Shown here: piece after piece, positions 32,736-41,878 of the stretch
Position numbering within the stretch: position 1 is the stretch's first letter
Layout of the letters: the number at the start of each line of letters is the position of its first letter
NCBI GenBank assembly: GCA_023432985.1
Contig: JAEZEQ010000015.1
Span: 1-44,431, forward strand
DNA from: Bacteroidota bacterium
Lineage (GTDB): Bacteria > Bacteroidota > Bacteroidia > CAIKAF01
Length of the DNA: 44,431 bases
Reading direction: 5' to 3'
Position numbers and translations under genes: made by a program
Notes under the pieces: generated by a model
What the model saw: only the letters and a program-made list of their open reading frames with translations
The model's database searches: none
Told to the model about the DNA's origin: nothing

Positions 32736-33743
32736 ATGAATGCCGCGCAGAAACAAGAAAGAAACGCATTGAAACAAATGCTTTTTTCACCCGATTTTCT
32801 GCATCAAAAATCGGAATATTTTTTGCGCCTCTTTCGCTATCAATACGCCTACAATCCTTTATACGGTGAATTTTGTCGTTTGCTCGGAAAAAATCCGGAA
32901 CAGATTTCCGACTTTACTCAAATTCCACATTTACCCATTTCCTTTTTCAAAACACATAAAGTCAGCACCCGCACCGATGAAGCGACTTTGATTTTTGAAA
33001 GCAGTGGTACCACAGGCACTATTCCAAGTCGGCATTTACTTTATGATGAGGACTTATACATACAAAGCTTTTTGGCCGATTTCACTTTTGCTTATGGAAA
33101 TCCGCAACAATTTTGTTTTCTCTTTCTCCTCCCGGGTTACATGGAAAGACAAGGTTCTTCGCTGATTTATATGGCCGATTATTTGAAAAAAATAAGCCCC
33201 TATTCTCAATCCGGATTTTATTTACGCAGCAATGAAGCCTTATTGGAATGTATTTCCGAAAACAAAGAAAAATTTATTCCCACTATACTTTGGGGCGTTT
33301 CTTTTGCTTTGCTCGATTTGGCAGAATCGGGTAAGTTCGATTTTTCGCATTGCATAGTTATGGAAACCGGCGGTATGAAAGGACGACGTATAGAACCTAC
33401 ACGCGAAGCCCTGCACGCATGCTATTCAAGCCAATTCGCTATTCAAGATACGCATTCGGAATATGGAATGACCGAACTGCTGTCTCAGGCCTACAGCAAA
33501 GGCAAGGGCAAATTCATTCCTTCGCCCAAGATGCATATTTCTATTTTCGAAAGTGAAGATCCATTGACGGAAACAGCAAATGAAAAAACCGGGCGACTGC
33601 ATATAATAGACGGTGCCAATATAGACAGTTGCGCCTTTATTGCTACGCAAGATTTAGGCAAAAAATATGCCGACGGAAGCTTCGAAATAGTGGGACGTAT
33701 GGATCATAGCGACCTGCGAGGCTGCAGTCTGCTCACTGCCTGA
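32736..33743 (+). CDS. LuxE/PaaK-family acyl-protein synthetase-like protein
   Basis: 335 residues. It carries the adenylate-forming family phosphate loop FESSGTTGTIPSRH (about residues 87-100), FLFLLPGYMERQGSSL, and the VMETGGMKGRR and DTHSEYGMTELLSQAY segments typical of LuxE and related acyl-activating proteins. In luminous bacteria LuxE activates a fatty acid; in non-luminous Bacteroidota the role of these homologues is unknown to me. It lies between pfkA and polA, with its own promoter. Confidence 0.8.
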   Translation: MNAAQKQERNALKQMLFSPDFLHQKSEYFLRLFRYQYAYNPLYGEFCRLLGKNPEQISDFTQIPHLPISFFKTHKVSTRTDEATLIFESSGTTGTIPSRHLLYDEDLYIQSFLADFTFAYGNPQQFCFLFLLPGYMERQGSSLIYMADYLKKISPYSQSGFYLRSNEALLECISENKEKFIPTILWGVSFALLDLAESGKFDFSHCIVMETGGMKGRRIEPTREALHACYSSQFAIQDTHSEYGMTELLSQAYSKGKGKFIPSPKMHISIFESEDPLTETANEKTGRLHIIDGANIDSCAFIATQDLGKKYADGSFEIVGRMDHSDLRGCSLLTA

Positions 33744-33788
33744 AAACAAATTCCTTTTTGTACCTTGTGAGCCAATTTCACATTGCTC

Positions 33789-36590
33789 ATGAGTCAGACA
33801 AAAAAACTATTTCTTTTAGACGGATTTGCTCTTATTTACAGGTCCTATTTTGCATTTATCAATAATCCGCGCATCAATAGCGCCGGACGAAATACGAGTA
33901 CCGAATTCGGGTTTACCAATACCCTGCTCGATCTGATTCAAAAACAAAAACCAAGTCATCTCGCCGTAGTATTCGATCCCCGCGAAGAGAGTTCGGAAAG
34001 GACGGTTGTTTTCAGCGAATATAAAGCCAATAGGCAAGAAATGCCCGAAGATATCCGACAAGCATTGCCCTATATAGAGCGCATTATTCATGCTTTTAAT
34101 ATTCCACTTCTGGTCATGGAAGGCTATGAAGCCGATGATGTAATTGGAACCACGGCCCTGCAGGCACAAGCACAAGGTTTCGACGTCTATATTATGAGTC
34201 CGGATAAAGACCTTTCGCAAATGGTCGCCCCGGGAATTTTCTGGTACAGACCCGGACGAATGGGAAATCCGGATGAGATTTTTGACGAGAAAAAGGTATG
34301 TGAAAAATTTCAGGTAAGCCATCCCAAACAAGTAATCGATTTATTGGGACTCATGGGAGATGCGGTGGATAATATTCCGGGCATACCCGGTGTGGGCGAA
34401 AAAACCGCACAAAAATTTATAGCCGAATTTGGAAGTATTGAAAATCTATTGCAAAATACCGATAAATTAAAGGGCAAAATGAAAGAAAAAGTAGAGGCCG
34501 GTGCCGAATTGGCCATACTTTCGAAACAATTGGCCACGGTTATTACCGATGTGCCTATCGAATTCAACGAAAAAGCGTTGGAATTGGAAAGGCCCAATGA
34601 GGAATTATTGAAAGAGCTTTTTGCCGAACTCGAATTTAGAAATATGCACAAAAGGGTTTTTGGAGATGCGATGCAATCGGGAGTCAAGCCCAATGTTGTT
34701 CCAAAAACGAACCATAATCCAGACCAAGGCTCATTGTTCGACCTCGATAATAATCCCGACGAAAATGCAGTAGCCATATCCGCATTTCAATCCTACTCGC
34801 CCGAAAAACAAAAATACAAATTGCTGCAAAGCGAAGCCGATTGGCAAGAATTGGAAGCCGAAATAAAATCGGCAAATATGTTTTGTATCGATACAGAAAC
34901 CACCTCGCTGGATCCTCTATCGGCCGAATTGGTGGGCATTTCGATCAGTACCCGCGCCAACAGCGGATACTATATTGCCACCGATAAAGAAAATACAAAA
35001 GACATACTCGAAAAATTAAAGCCTTTCTTGTGCGGACCTTATACCAAGATCGGGCAAAATATAAAATACGATTATGCCATATTTATGGAGCATGGAATAG
35101 AGATGCAAGGTCCATTTTTCGACACCATGTTGGCGCATTATTTACTGGAACCCGATTTGCGACATAATATGGATTTCTTATCCGAAACCTATCTGGGTTA
35201 TACACCCATTTCTATAGAAAGCTTAATCGGCAAAAAAGGAAAAAATCAGGGCAATATGCGCGATGTAGAAATCGACAAAATTGTTCCTTATGCATGCGAA
35301 GATGCTGATATAACCTTGCAATTAAAAGAAATTTTTGAGCCAAAACTAAAAAACACACCTTTAACTGCTTGTTTTGAAAATATTGAACTCCCTTTAATGC
35401 CAGTTTTAGCTAAAATGGAGCGAGAGGGCGTAAAAATAGATGAGGGCAATTTGGGCGAATTTTCGAATCAGCTTGGTGCCGAAATTCAACAATTGGAGGG
35501 GGAGATTTTGGAATTGGCCGGACTCCAATTCAACATAGCCTCACCCAAGCAATTGGGAGATGTATTATTTGGGGTGTTAAAATTAGATCCCAAGGCCAAG
35601 AAAACCAAGACCGGGCAATACAGTACAAATGAGGAAGTCTTGAGCAAGCTGGCCGGGAAGCATCCGATTATAGATAAGATATTGGCTTTTAGAGAGGCGC
35701 AAAAACTAAAGAGCACCTATGTAGATGCCTTACCAGCGTTGATACATCCAAAAACGGGGCGTATTCATACCAGTTTTATGCAGGCTGTGGCGAGTACGGG
35801 CCGATTAAGCAGTCAGAATCCGAATTTGCAAAATATTCCCATTCGCAGCGAAAAAGGCCGAGAAATCAGAAAAGCCTTTATAGCGCGAAATGAGGATTAT
35901 ACCTTACTTTCTGCCGATTACAGTCAGGTCGAACTGCGTATAATCGCCTCATTAAGTGAGGAAAAAAGCATGATACAGGATTTTAAGGATGGGCTGGACA
36001 TACATACGGCGACAGCTGCAAGGCTTTATCATGTCAGTACCCAAGAGGTTACGCGTGAGATGCGCAGCAATGCCAAGACCGTAAATTTCGGAATTATATA
36101 TGGGATTTCGGCCTTTGGATTATCGCAGCGCGTACAGATTAGTCGTGCCGAAGCAGCAGAAATTATAGACACTTATTTCAAGACCTATCCGGGCATAAAG
36201 ACCTATATGGACAATCAGATTGCTTTAGCGAAGGAGCAGGGTTTTGTGAGCACCATAAGTGGCCGACGCAGGTACTTGCGCGACATCAACAGCGCCAATC
36301 ATACCGTTCGGGGTTTTGCCGAGAGAAATGCCATAAACGCGCCTATACAGGGCTCTGCGGCCGATATAATAAAAATGGCCATGATCTCCATTCAATCCGA
36401 AATCGAAAAAAGGGGATTAAAAAGTCGTATGGTATTGCAAGTGCATGACGAATTGGTATTCGATGTATATAAGCCCGAATTAGAAGAAATGAAAAATTTG
36501 GTTTGCGATCGTATGCAAAATGCCTGGAAGCTGGAAGTGCCTTTATTAGTAGAAGCCGGTTCGGGAAAAAACTGGCTCGATGCTCATTAG
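33789..36590 (+). CDS. polA: DNA polymerase I
   Basis: About 933 residues. The N-terminal 5'-3' exonuclease domain (LFLLDGFALIYRSYFAF, YEADDVIG, DNIPGIPGVGEKTA) is followed by an intact 3'-5' proofreading domain (FCIDTETTSLDP, then GQNIKYDYAIF) and the polymerase domain (STGRLSSQNPNLQNIPIRS, LSADYSQVELRI, and QVHDELVFDV). Both exonuclease acidic residues are kept, so proofreading is probably active. The ATG at 33789 is preferred over an in-frame TTG two codons upstream. It is convergent with the TPR-HTH gene, with 7 nt between the stops. Confidence 0.97.
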   Translation: MSQTKKLFLLDGFALIYRSYFAFINNPRINSAGRNTSTEFGFTNTLLDLIQKQKPSHLAVVFDPREESSERTVVFSEYKANRQEMPEDIRQALPYIERIIHAFNIPLLVMEGYEADDVIGTTALQAQAQGFDVYIMSPDKDLSQMVAPGIFWYRPGRMGNPDEIFDEKKVCEKFQVSHPKQVIDLLGLMGDAVDNIPGIPGVGEKTAQKFIAEFGSIENLLQNTDKLKGKMKEKVEAGAELAILSKQLATVITDVPIEFNEKALELERPNEELLKELFAELEFRNMHKRVFGDAMQSGVKPNVVPKTNHNPDQGSLFDLDNNPDENAVAISAFQSYSPEKQKYKLLQSEADWQELEAEIKSANMFCIDTETTSLDPLSAELVGISISTRANSGYYIATDKENTKDILEKLKPFLCGPYTKIGQNIKYDYAIFMEHGIEMQGPFFDTMLAHYLLEPDLRHNMDFLSETYLGYTPISIESLIGKKGKNQGNMRDVEIDKIVPYACEDADITLQLKEIFEPKLKNTPLTACFENIELPLMPVLAKMEREGVKIDEGNLGEFSNQLGAEIQQLEGEILELAGLQFNIASPKQLGDVLFGVLKLDPKAKKTKTGQYSTNEEVLSKLAGKHPIIDKILAFREAQKLKSTYVDALPALIHPKTGRIHTSFMQAVASTGRLSSQNPNLQNIPIRSEKGREIRKAFIARNEDYTLLSADYSQVELRIIASLSEEKSMIQDFKDGLDIHTATAARLYHVSTQEVTREMRSNAKTVNFGIIYGISAFGLSQRVQISRAEAAEIIDTYFKTYPGIKTYMDNQIALAKEQGFVSTISGRRRYLRDINSANHTVRGFAERNAINAPIQGSAADIIKMAMISIQSEIEKRGLKSRMVLQVHDELVFDVYKPELEEMKNLVCDRMQNAWKLEVPLLVEAGSGKNWLDAH

Positions 36591-36597
36591 GCGTTCA

Positions 36598-38307
36598 TCA
36601 GAACTTAAATCCGATTTGGGATTCCATTTCGTTTATTTGCGTTTCGAACTTCTTACGTAAACGTTGTTTGGCCTTTTTCACCGCATCGACGGTAATACCA
36701 AGCAAATGAGCTGTTTCCTGGTTCGAAAGTCCGATTCTATTCAATAAAATAATGCGCAAATTCGATTCCGTTAATCCGCCAAAATTTCGTTTAATATAGG
36801 TGTAAAATTCGGGTTGCTCGGCGATAAAAGCAGACTTAAAGCGTTCCCAATTCTCGTGCGTCATCAGGTGCGAATCGAGCAGGGTATTTAATTCCCTTTC
36901 CTTGCGTTCGTGTCCTGCCGGCAAGAGCAATTTAATATCTCTGATTTCTTCTTCTAATTTAGAAATCAGATTATTCTTCTCTTTCAAAAAAGCCTTAAAA
37001 GATTGCAGGGACAATTCGGCCTCTTCCAGTTTCGATTCAGATGCGATTTTTTCCGATTTAAATGCCTGCAATTCTGCATCATAATCCCTGTTTTTTTTCT
37101 TATTTCTTCTTCTATACCAAAGAAATGCCGAAAAGGTCAGGCCGACCAATGCAAGTGAGGCCGAAAAAATAAGCACGCGTTGGCGGACAATACGCTGGCC
37201 CTTCATTTTCTCATTTTCCAGCTCCCATGCTAAAATTTCCTCTTTTATTTTCCAATTAGCCAATATCAATGCCTCTTGTCCTTCACTAAACCCAATTTGT
37301 TGATCGAGGGACTCAATTTTTCGTCTATAGGCAAGTTCCGACTGTACATTGTTTTCCTGCATAGCAATTTGCAGTAGAATCTTACTGATATCCAACTCAT
37401 AGCCTTTCAGGAATTTTTGTGTAGCGGCATAATTTACAGCACCTTCAGCCCAGGTTTTTGCCTCATCTATCCGATTCATTTCCATGAATAAATAAGCCAA
37501 TTGCATTTGGGCATACATTTCATTTTTAGGCAAAGGAATCTGTTTGGATAAGCGTATATCTTCTTCCAGCAAACGTTGAGTTAGTTTATAATCTTTTCTA
37601 TATCTGGTTATTTTGGCCAAATCGCCCAATCCTTTAGCAAGACGTTCCATATTCCCATTCTTTTGAGCCAGGTCTATGCAACTCAGGTAGCAATACTCGG
37701 CTTTATCCATATGGCCTAATTCGAAATAACAAGTACCTAAATTATTTAATATAGCGATATAATTGGGCGAAGCAAAGGGACTATAATCCAGCGCATTTCT
37801 CAACAATTCGGCAGCTCTTGAATAGTCGCCTACAGTCATAAAAAAATACCCCATTTTCTTTTGGACCTCATCGCCCATAATTAACTTATTGCGGGGAATT
37901 TCTTTGAGCAATTTCGACGCTGCCAATAAATAAGGCAATGCCAATAAATAATTATTCTGTTCATATTTCAAAAAGCCCAATTCGGTATATGCCCATATTT
38001 TGAGTCCGACATTCTCATTATTTTCAATTTCTTGTTTTAAAAAAGCAAATGCCCCTTCCTCCAAATCGTCTCCTTTCGGTTTTTGCACTTGCTTTAATAT
38101 GTTTTCCACCAATTTCAAATCCGCATGCATAGAGGCGGGTTCCGATTGGTAAGATGTCTCCATTTCTCGAGCTAAGACCGAACTATCTGAGATTTTACTT
38201 TTATAAGAAATAAAAATGTTCCAATATTCAGGAGAAGCTGTTTGGGAATGAATAGAAAACATTCCCCCAAAAAATATAATTATAAAAAGTGCATAACTGC
38301 GCTGCAT
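36598..38307 (-). CDS. TPR-repeat membrane protein with C-terminal LuxR-type HTH
   Basis: About 569 residues from the ATG chosen here (MQRSYALFIIIFFGGMFSIHSQ, a signal peptide); a longer frame starting at 38412 runs through the promoter and is rejected. The periplasmic part has several tetratricopeptide repeats (for example AAELLRNALDYSPFASPNYI). One membrane helix (VLIFSASLALVGLTFSAFLWY) leads to a coiled coil and a cytoplasmic HTH, NRIGLSNQETAHLLGITVDA. Bacteroidota have many such one-component sensors, proposed to bind DNA from the membrane. The signal is unknown. Confidence 0.85.
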   Translation of the reverse strand: MQRSYALFIIIFFGGMFSIHSQTASPEYWNIFISYKSKISDSSVLAREMETSYQSEPASMHADLKLVENILKQVQKPKGDDLEEGAFAFLKQEIENNENVGLKIWAYTELGFLKYEQNNYLLALPYLLAASKLLKEIPRNKLIMGDEVQKKMGYFFMTVGDYSRAAELLRNALDYSPFASPNYIAILNNLGTCYFELGHMDKAEYCYLSCIDLAQKNGNMERLAKGLGDLAKITRYRKDYKLTQRLLEEDIRLSKQIPLPKNEMYAQMQLAYLFMEMNRIDEAKTWAEGAVNYAATQKFLKGYELDISKILLQIAMQENNVQSELAYRRKIESLDQQIGFSEGQEALILANWKIKEEILAWELENEKMKGQRIVRQRVLIFSASLALVGLTFSAFLWYRRRNKKKNRDYDAELQAFKSEKIASESKLEEAELSLQSFKAFLKEKNNLISKLEEEIRDIKLLLPAGHERKERELNTLLDSHLMTHENWERFKSAFIAEQPEFYTYIKRNFGGLTESNLRIILLNRIGLSNQETAHLLGITVDAVKKAKQRLRKKFETQINEMESQIGFKF

Positions 38308-38313
38308 AGGGGG

Positions 38314-38346
38314 CAAATATAAAGAAAAGAGCCGCAATTTTGCAAA
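38314..38346 (-). promoter_or_regulatory. Promoter of the TPR-HTH gene (TTTG-N21-TATATTTG)
   Basis: A full consensus on the minus strand: -33 TTTG (38346-38343), 21-nt spacer, -7 TATATTTG (38321-38314). The ATG is 6 nt beyond the -7 box, so the message is probably leaderless. Confidence 0.85.
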
Positions 38347-38444
38347 AAGCACAAGGCGCTGATTTTGGGCACTGTAGGCGGAAAGAGGACACTTGTCTAC
38401 CCATTTGTCCACCCCCTAAATAGTACAAAAAACAAATAGCTGAC

Positions 38445-38567
38445 TACTTTTGCACTCCCCCAATAACAAAACCCTTACTAGCAACCAACCGTTCACCTAT
38501 CTATGTATAGGTTTTGGGTTTCACTCTGTAAAAAAAACCTCAACGTCCCCCCTGTTGAGGTTTTTTT
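38445..38567 (+). ncRNA. Candidate small RNA with own promoter and terminator
   Basis: A -7 box TACTTTTG (38445-38452) points rightward and is followed about 110 nt later by a strong terminator, with no open frame between. The predicted RNA of roughly 110 nt can fold: CAAAACC (38467-38473) with GGTTTTG (38510-38516), an inner CCTAT/ATAGG hairpin as a partial alternative, and the terminator stem. No TTTG -33 box with normal spacing is seen. It does not resemble a riboswitch class I know, and the next gene reads the other way, so a leader role is excluded. Confidence 0.45.
38530..38567. terminator. Bidirectional rho-independent terminator
   Basis: The stem AACCTCAAC (38536-38544) with GTTGAGGTT (38554-38562) around a 9-nt loop has seven T to its right and eight A to its left. 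It can therefore stop both the rightward candidate RNA and the leftward antiporter message, whose stop codon overlaps it. Confidence 0.9.
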
Positions 38568-40785
38568 ATGGTTTAATAATAAGAATAGAGGGTAGGTGTG
38601 GGTTATGAATCGACTTATCCAGGTCTACATATCTGAATCCGCTATGGCTGCAAACCAACAATCCTTTGCTTACATCGATGGGTGTGGGAATATGCGTACT
38701 TAAATGTACGTCTTCATGGCCGGTATCAAACATCAAATCTTTATCCATAACCGACTTCGGATCAACAAAATGAATTTCGACATTTTCATTATTTCTTTCG
38801 AACATCCGGGCATATTTCACCAAAAACAAATCGGCATTTCCGGAGATAAAAACATAGAGAAACTTTGGCGTTTCGAGTCCTCTATCTACCATAACGCCCA
38901 CACTGGTCTTACCACTTTCGAGAAAATTTCGTGTTTTCTCATCAATCAGTTCGTCCCCCGGGAAAAGCGATTCTTTACGTGTTATGGAGCCAATCAGCTT
39001 TTCAGGATTCAGTACATTAACAGTAAATCCCATAATACTACCGAGCAATGATCCCTGGTAAATAGATTGACCTGCGCCCATTAACAATAAATCGAAATGG
39101 CCTTTTTTTGCAAAATCGAGCAAATCACGACTATATTCATGCGTAAACAAATGTGCCGGCTCCACCTGTAATTTTTCTTCTTTCGCTGCTTTTTGAATGG
39201 TAGAAAAAATCTCATTTTCGATTTGATTTGCTTCCAAATAATTCACCTCATTGGTATTGCTCAAATGCAGCACCGTAATGGCTCCTTTATCGGAATTATG
39301 GGTAAACAGGGCGGCCACACGCAATAGTTTAGGAATTTTATTGGGATTGGCAAAAGAAACAAGTACTTTAAACTTGTTGTTTTCCGGCTCTTTGCGGGGC
39401 GATTTTTTATCGACCACAAACTGTATAAGTTCCAATAAGGGGCCTGTCATAAATGTGGTTACCAAGGCCATTACCACCAACATACTAAATATTTGTTGCG
39501 ACAATACGCCCAGATCCAATCCAATATTCAGTACCACCAATTCCATAAGTCCCCTTGTATTCATCAGGGCGCCCATTTTCAAGCTATCGCTCAGGGTTTG
39601 TTTGCTCAATCGGCTTCCGAGATAAGCTCCGAAGAATTTACCCGCAGTGGCAAAAGCGATAATAATCAGCGTATGATTCCAGAGTTGTGCATTATCGAGC
39701 AGGCCCAATTTAGTTCGCAAACCGGAATAGACAAAGAAAAGAGGTAAGAAAATAATCAAAGCCACATCCTCCGTTTTTTCGGTAAGAATACGTCTAAAAT
39801 TCAGAGAAGGGGGCATTACAATTCCGGCCAAAAAGGCGCCAAACAAGGCATGGATACCCAGTAAATCGGCTATATATGCCGAGATCAGTAATACCAGAAA
39901 AGCAATGGCAATAACGGAGCGACTCAATTGTTTTTTGCGTCCGTAAATCTCGCCTATACGCTTCATAAAGGGGCGCACAAGCACAAGCATACTCAGCACA
40001 TATACAAAAGTGAACAAAATATTATACATGGCCCCGGCAGCGGTACCGGCCTTAACAACAGCCACCACTGCGGCAAGAAGACACCAGGCGGTGATATCAT
40101 CTATGGCCGCCGCCGTCATAGCCAAGCCGCCCAATGGTGTTTTCATTAAGCCCCTTTCTTGCACTACGCGCGCCAAAACCGGAAAAGCCGTTATACTCAT
40201 AGAAATGCCTACAAATAGGGCAAAAGACAAAAAAGGCGAACCGGGAACAGCATATCGGTCGTACATATAATAAGCCAATACCACACCCAGGGTAAAGGAT
40301 AGCCAAACGGCGGTATGACTGATAATAAGGGCATTTTTAGCTTTCCCCTTCAACATGCCGAAATCAAGTTCCATTCCTATGGCAAACATGAATAGGATGA
40401 GTCCGACTTGACTTATAAACTGCAAATTTCCAAAGGAATTCTCCGGGAAAATAAAAGTACTGATTTCGGGAAAATAGTGCCCCAAAAGCGTAGGTCCCAG
40501 TAAAATTCCGGCTACGATTTCGCCAATTACTGCCGGTTGCCTGATTTTACTAAACAAATATCCCAGAAAACGCGCTGCAAAAAGAATGGTAATAATTTGC
40601 AGCAACAAGACCGACAAGGGATGGTGCAGGGTAAATTGTACGGAATCTAAAAATTGAGCCCATGAGTTTTGTGTGCCGGCAATATTAACCTCGCCAATGG
40701 GCATTTTGAGCACCAAAAAACGCATAATGAAAAAGCAGATACCTGCCAAAGCAAGGTAATACAGCAGAGAGCTTGATTTTTTCAT
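38566..40785 (-). CDS. Kef/NapA-type (CPA2) cation:proton antiporter with C-terminal Usp-like domain
   Basis: 739 residues. About 13 membrane helices span roughly residues 8-460, with IRQPAVIGEIVAGILLGP, then FAIGMELDFGMLKGKAK, then TAAAIDDITAWCLL (the ion-binding Asp pair region) and LMNTRGLMELVVLNIGLDLG. The C-terminal 260 residues are soluble, with ALFTHNSDKGAITVLHL and FDLLLMGAGQSIYQGSLLGS, resembling a universal-stress-protein fold. It should exchange Na+ or K+ for H+ across the inner membrane, perhaps gated by a bound nucleotide. It follows the tRNA-Arg gene closely and may be read through from the tRNA promoter. Confidence 0.9.
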   Translation of the reverse strand: MKKSSSLLYYLALAGICFFIMRFLVLKMPIGEVNIAGTQNSWAQFLDSVQFTLHHPLSVLLLQIITILFAARFLGYLFSKIRQPAVIGEIVAGILLGPTLLGHYFPEISTFIFPENSFGNLQFISQVGLILFMFAIGMELDFGMLKGKAKNALIISHTAVWLSFTLGVVLAYYMYDRYAVPGSPFLSFALFVGISMSITAFPVLARVVQERGLMKTPLGGLAMTAAAIDDITAWCLLAAVVAVVKAGTAAGAMYNILFTFVYVLSMLVLVRPFMKRIGEIYGRKKQLSRSVIAIAFLVLLISAYIADLLGIHALFGAFLAGIVMPPSLNFRRILTEKTEDVALIIFLPLFFVYSGLRTKLGLLDNAQLWNHTLIIIAFATAGKFFGAYLGSRLSKQTLSDSLKMGALMNTRGLMELVVLNIGLDLGVLSQQIFSMLVVMALVTTFMTGPLLELIQFVVDKKSPRKEPENNKFKVLVSFANPNKIPKLLRVAALFTHNSDKGAITVLHLSNTNEVNYLEANQIENEIFSTIQKAAKEEKLQVEPAHLFTHEYSRDLLDFAKKGHFDLLLMGAGQSIYQGSLLGSIMGFTVNVLNPEKLIGSITRKESLFPGDELIDEKTRNFLESGKTSVGVMVDRGLETPKFLYVFISGNADLFLVKYARMFERNNENVEIHFVDPKSVMDKDLMFDTGHEDVHLSTHIPTPIDVSKGLLVCSHSGFRYVDLDKSIHNPHLPSILIIKP

Positions 40786-40802
40786 TTTCGTTTTAATTTA
40801 TG

Positions 40803-40874
40803 TGGCTCCGCCAAGAATCGAACTTGGATCTGATGTTTAGGAAACACCTGTTCTATCCGTTGAACTACGGAGCC
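40803..40874 (-). tRNA. tRNA-Arg (anticodon CCU)
   Basis: A 72-nt cloverleaf on the minus strand: acceptor GGCTCCG with CGGAGCC, D arm GTTC/GAAC, anticodon stem GGTGT/ACATC with loop TTCCTAA, T arm CCAAG/CTTGG with loop TTCGATT, discriminator A. The loop gives anticodon CCT, reading AGG. CCA is not encoded. Confidence 0.95.
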
Positions 40875-40879
40875 TGAAA

Positions 40880-40887
40880 CAAAAGTA
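40880..40887 (-). promoter_or_regulatory. tRNA-Arg -7 box
   Basis: TACTTTTG on the minus strand, 5 nt before the first base of the tRNA, so the transcript starts almost at the mature 5' end. Confidence 0.6.
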
Positions 40888-40969
40888 AAATTTTTTCTCT
40901 TGAAATAATCTTTCCCGGGTTCAACCGCTGTATTTTCCTAATTATTGGAAAGAAGTGTTCAAAATAAAA

Positions 40970-41857
40970 TTAATCGATATGCACTTCTTCAACCTGAATC
41001 ACTTCATTGCTTGCAGCATTAAAGGCAATGGCTAGAAGCTTCACATGTTCGGATTTATAATCTGCGGGCAGACTAAGCGCCCATTGATTGCGCTGTATGG
41101 TTCCGGCAGGGTTGTTTGTACCGAGGCTAACGCCCCAGATGGGACTAATATTTTTGCGCAGCATATGATTATGTACATAAAATTCTACATAATCTTGTGG
41201 CAAAGATTGTCCGTACCATTTTTGCGGTGCAACTATAGAATCTTCCACCAAATAAAGTCCAAGTTTTACCTCATCGGAAATGGATTCTATAAAGCCGGCA
41301 TGCACATAGGCAGTTAATTTCCGGTTAGACGTAACATAATAAGGCTTGATTGCCAACTCTATATCGGCAATTGGATCTGCATTCAAAATAGCATTTGCTT
41401 CATTAACCCAAACATTATAAAAATGGATACGCGATCCACTAATAATTTTTCGATTAATCATGCCATTGGGTTGTCCGGCTGAAGAAACGCCGAATTCATT
41501 GTCAAAAGCATCGCCCACTTCCGTGCGCCAATCTGCCGGATATTTTGGCGGCGCCGGTGCAGCAAAGGTAACCCCGCAATGCACGGCCAGTCCGACCACC
41601 AGCGGATTCGAGCTTGTCAGATTATTTAAAATAGCCGCTCCATTCGGGCAATTCCCGCAGGTATGTCCTGTATAATCTTCAAGCAATACCTTACGCGGTG
41701 CATTCGAATTTATGCTATAAGCAGGAGGCGGAAAGGAAACCGTATCAATATTTGATCCCACCACACTATAAGGTGCGTCTATTTTATCGCAAGAAAACAA
41801 TATGCTTAAAAGTCCCGTTGCAACAAATCCCACTATTGTATGTATGCTGTTTTTCAT
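40970..41857 (-). CDS. Omp28-related outer membrane lipoprotein
   Basis: About 295 residues from the ATG giving MKNSIHTIVGFVATGLLS, ending in lipobox LFSC. The body opens KVLLEDYTGHTCGNCPNGA, the Omp28 signature with a thioredoxin-like CxxC pair, and then NPLVVGLAVHCG. Omp28 of Porphyromonas is a surface lipoprotein; a redox role is suggested by the CxxC but not proven. It is the third gene of an operon with a TlpA-type thioredoxin and a DUF6029 protein, 15 nt after the latter. Confidence 0.85.
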   Translation of the reverse strand: MKNSIHTIVGFVATGLLSILFSCDKIDAPYSVVGSNIDTVSFPPPAYSINSNAPRKVLLEDYTGHTCGNCPNGAAILNNLTSSNPLVVGLAVHCGVTFAAPAPPKYPADWRTEVGDAFDNEFGVSSAGQPNGMINRKIISGSRIHFYNVWVNEANAILNADPIADIELAIKPYYVTSNRKLTAYVHAGFIESISDEVKLGLYLVEDSIVAPQKWYGQSLPQDYVEFYVHNHMLRKNISPIWGVSLGTNNPAGTIQRNQWALSLPADYKSEHVKLLAIAFNAASNEVIQVEEVHID

Positions 41858-41878
41858 AAACATTTTCCCGTTTAATAA

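Noticed and set aside
40786..40875. tRNA-Arg as the attachment site of the defence region
   Set aside because: The tRNA lies more than 20 kb from the array, and I see no repeat of its 3' end elsewhere in the window.
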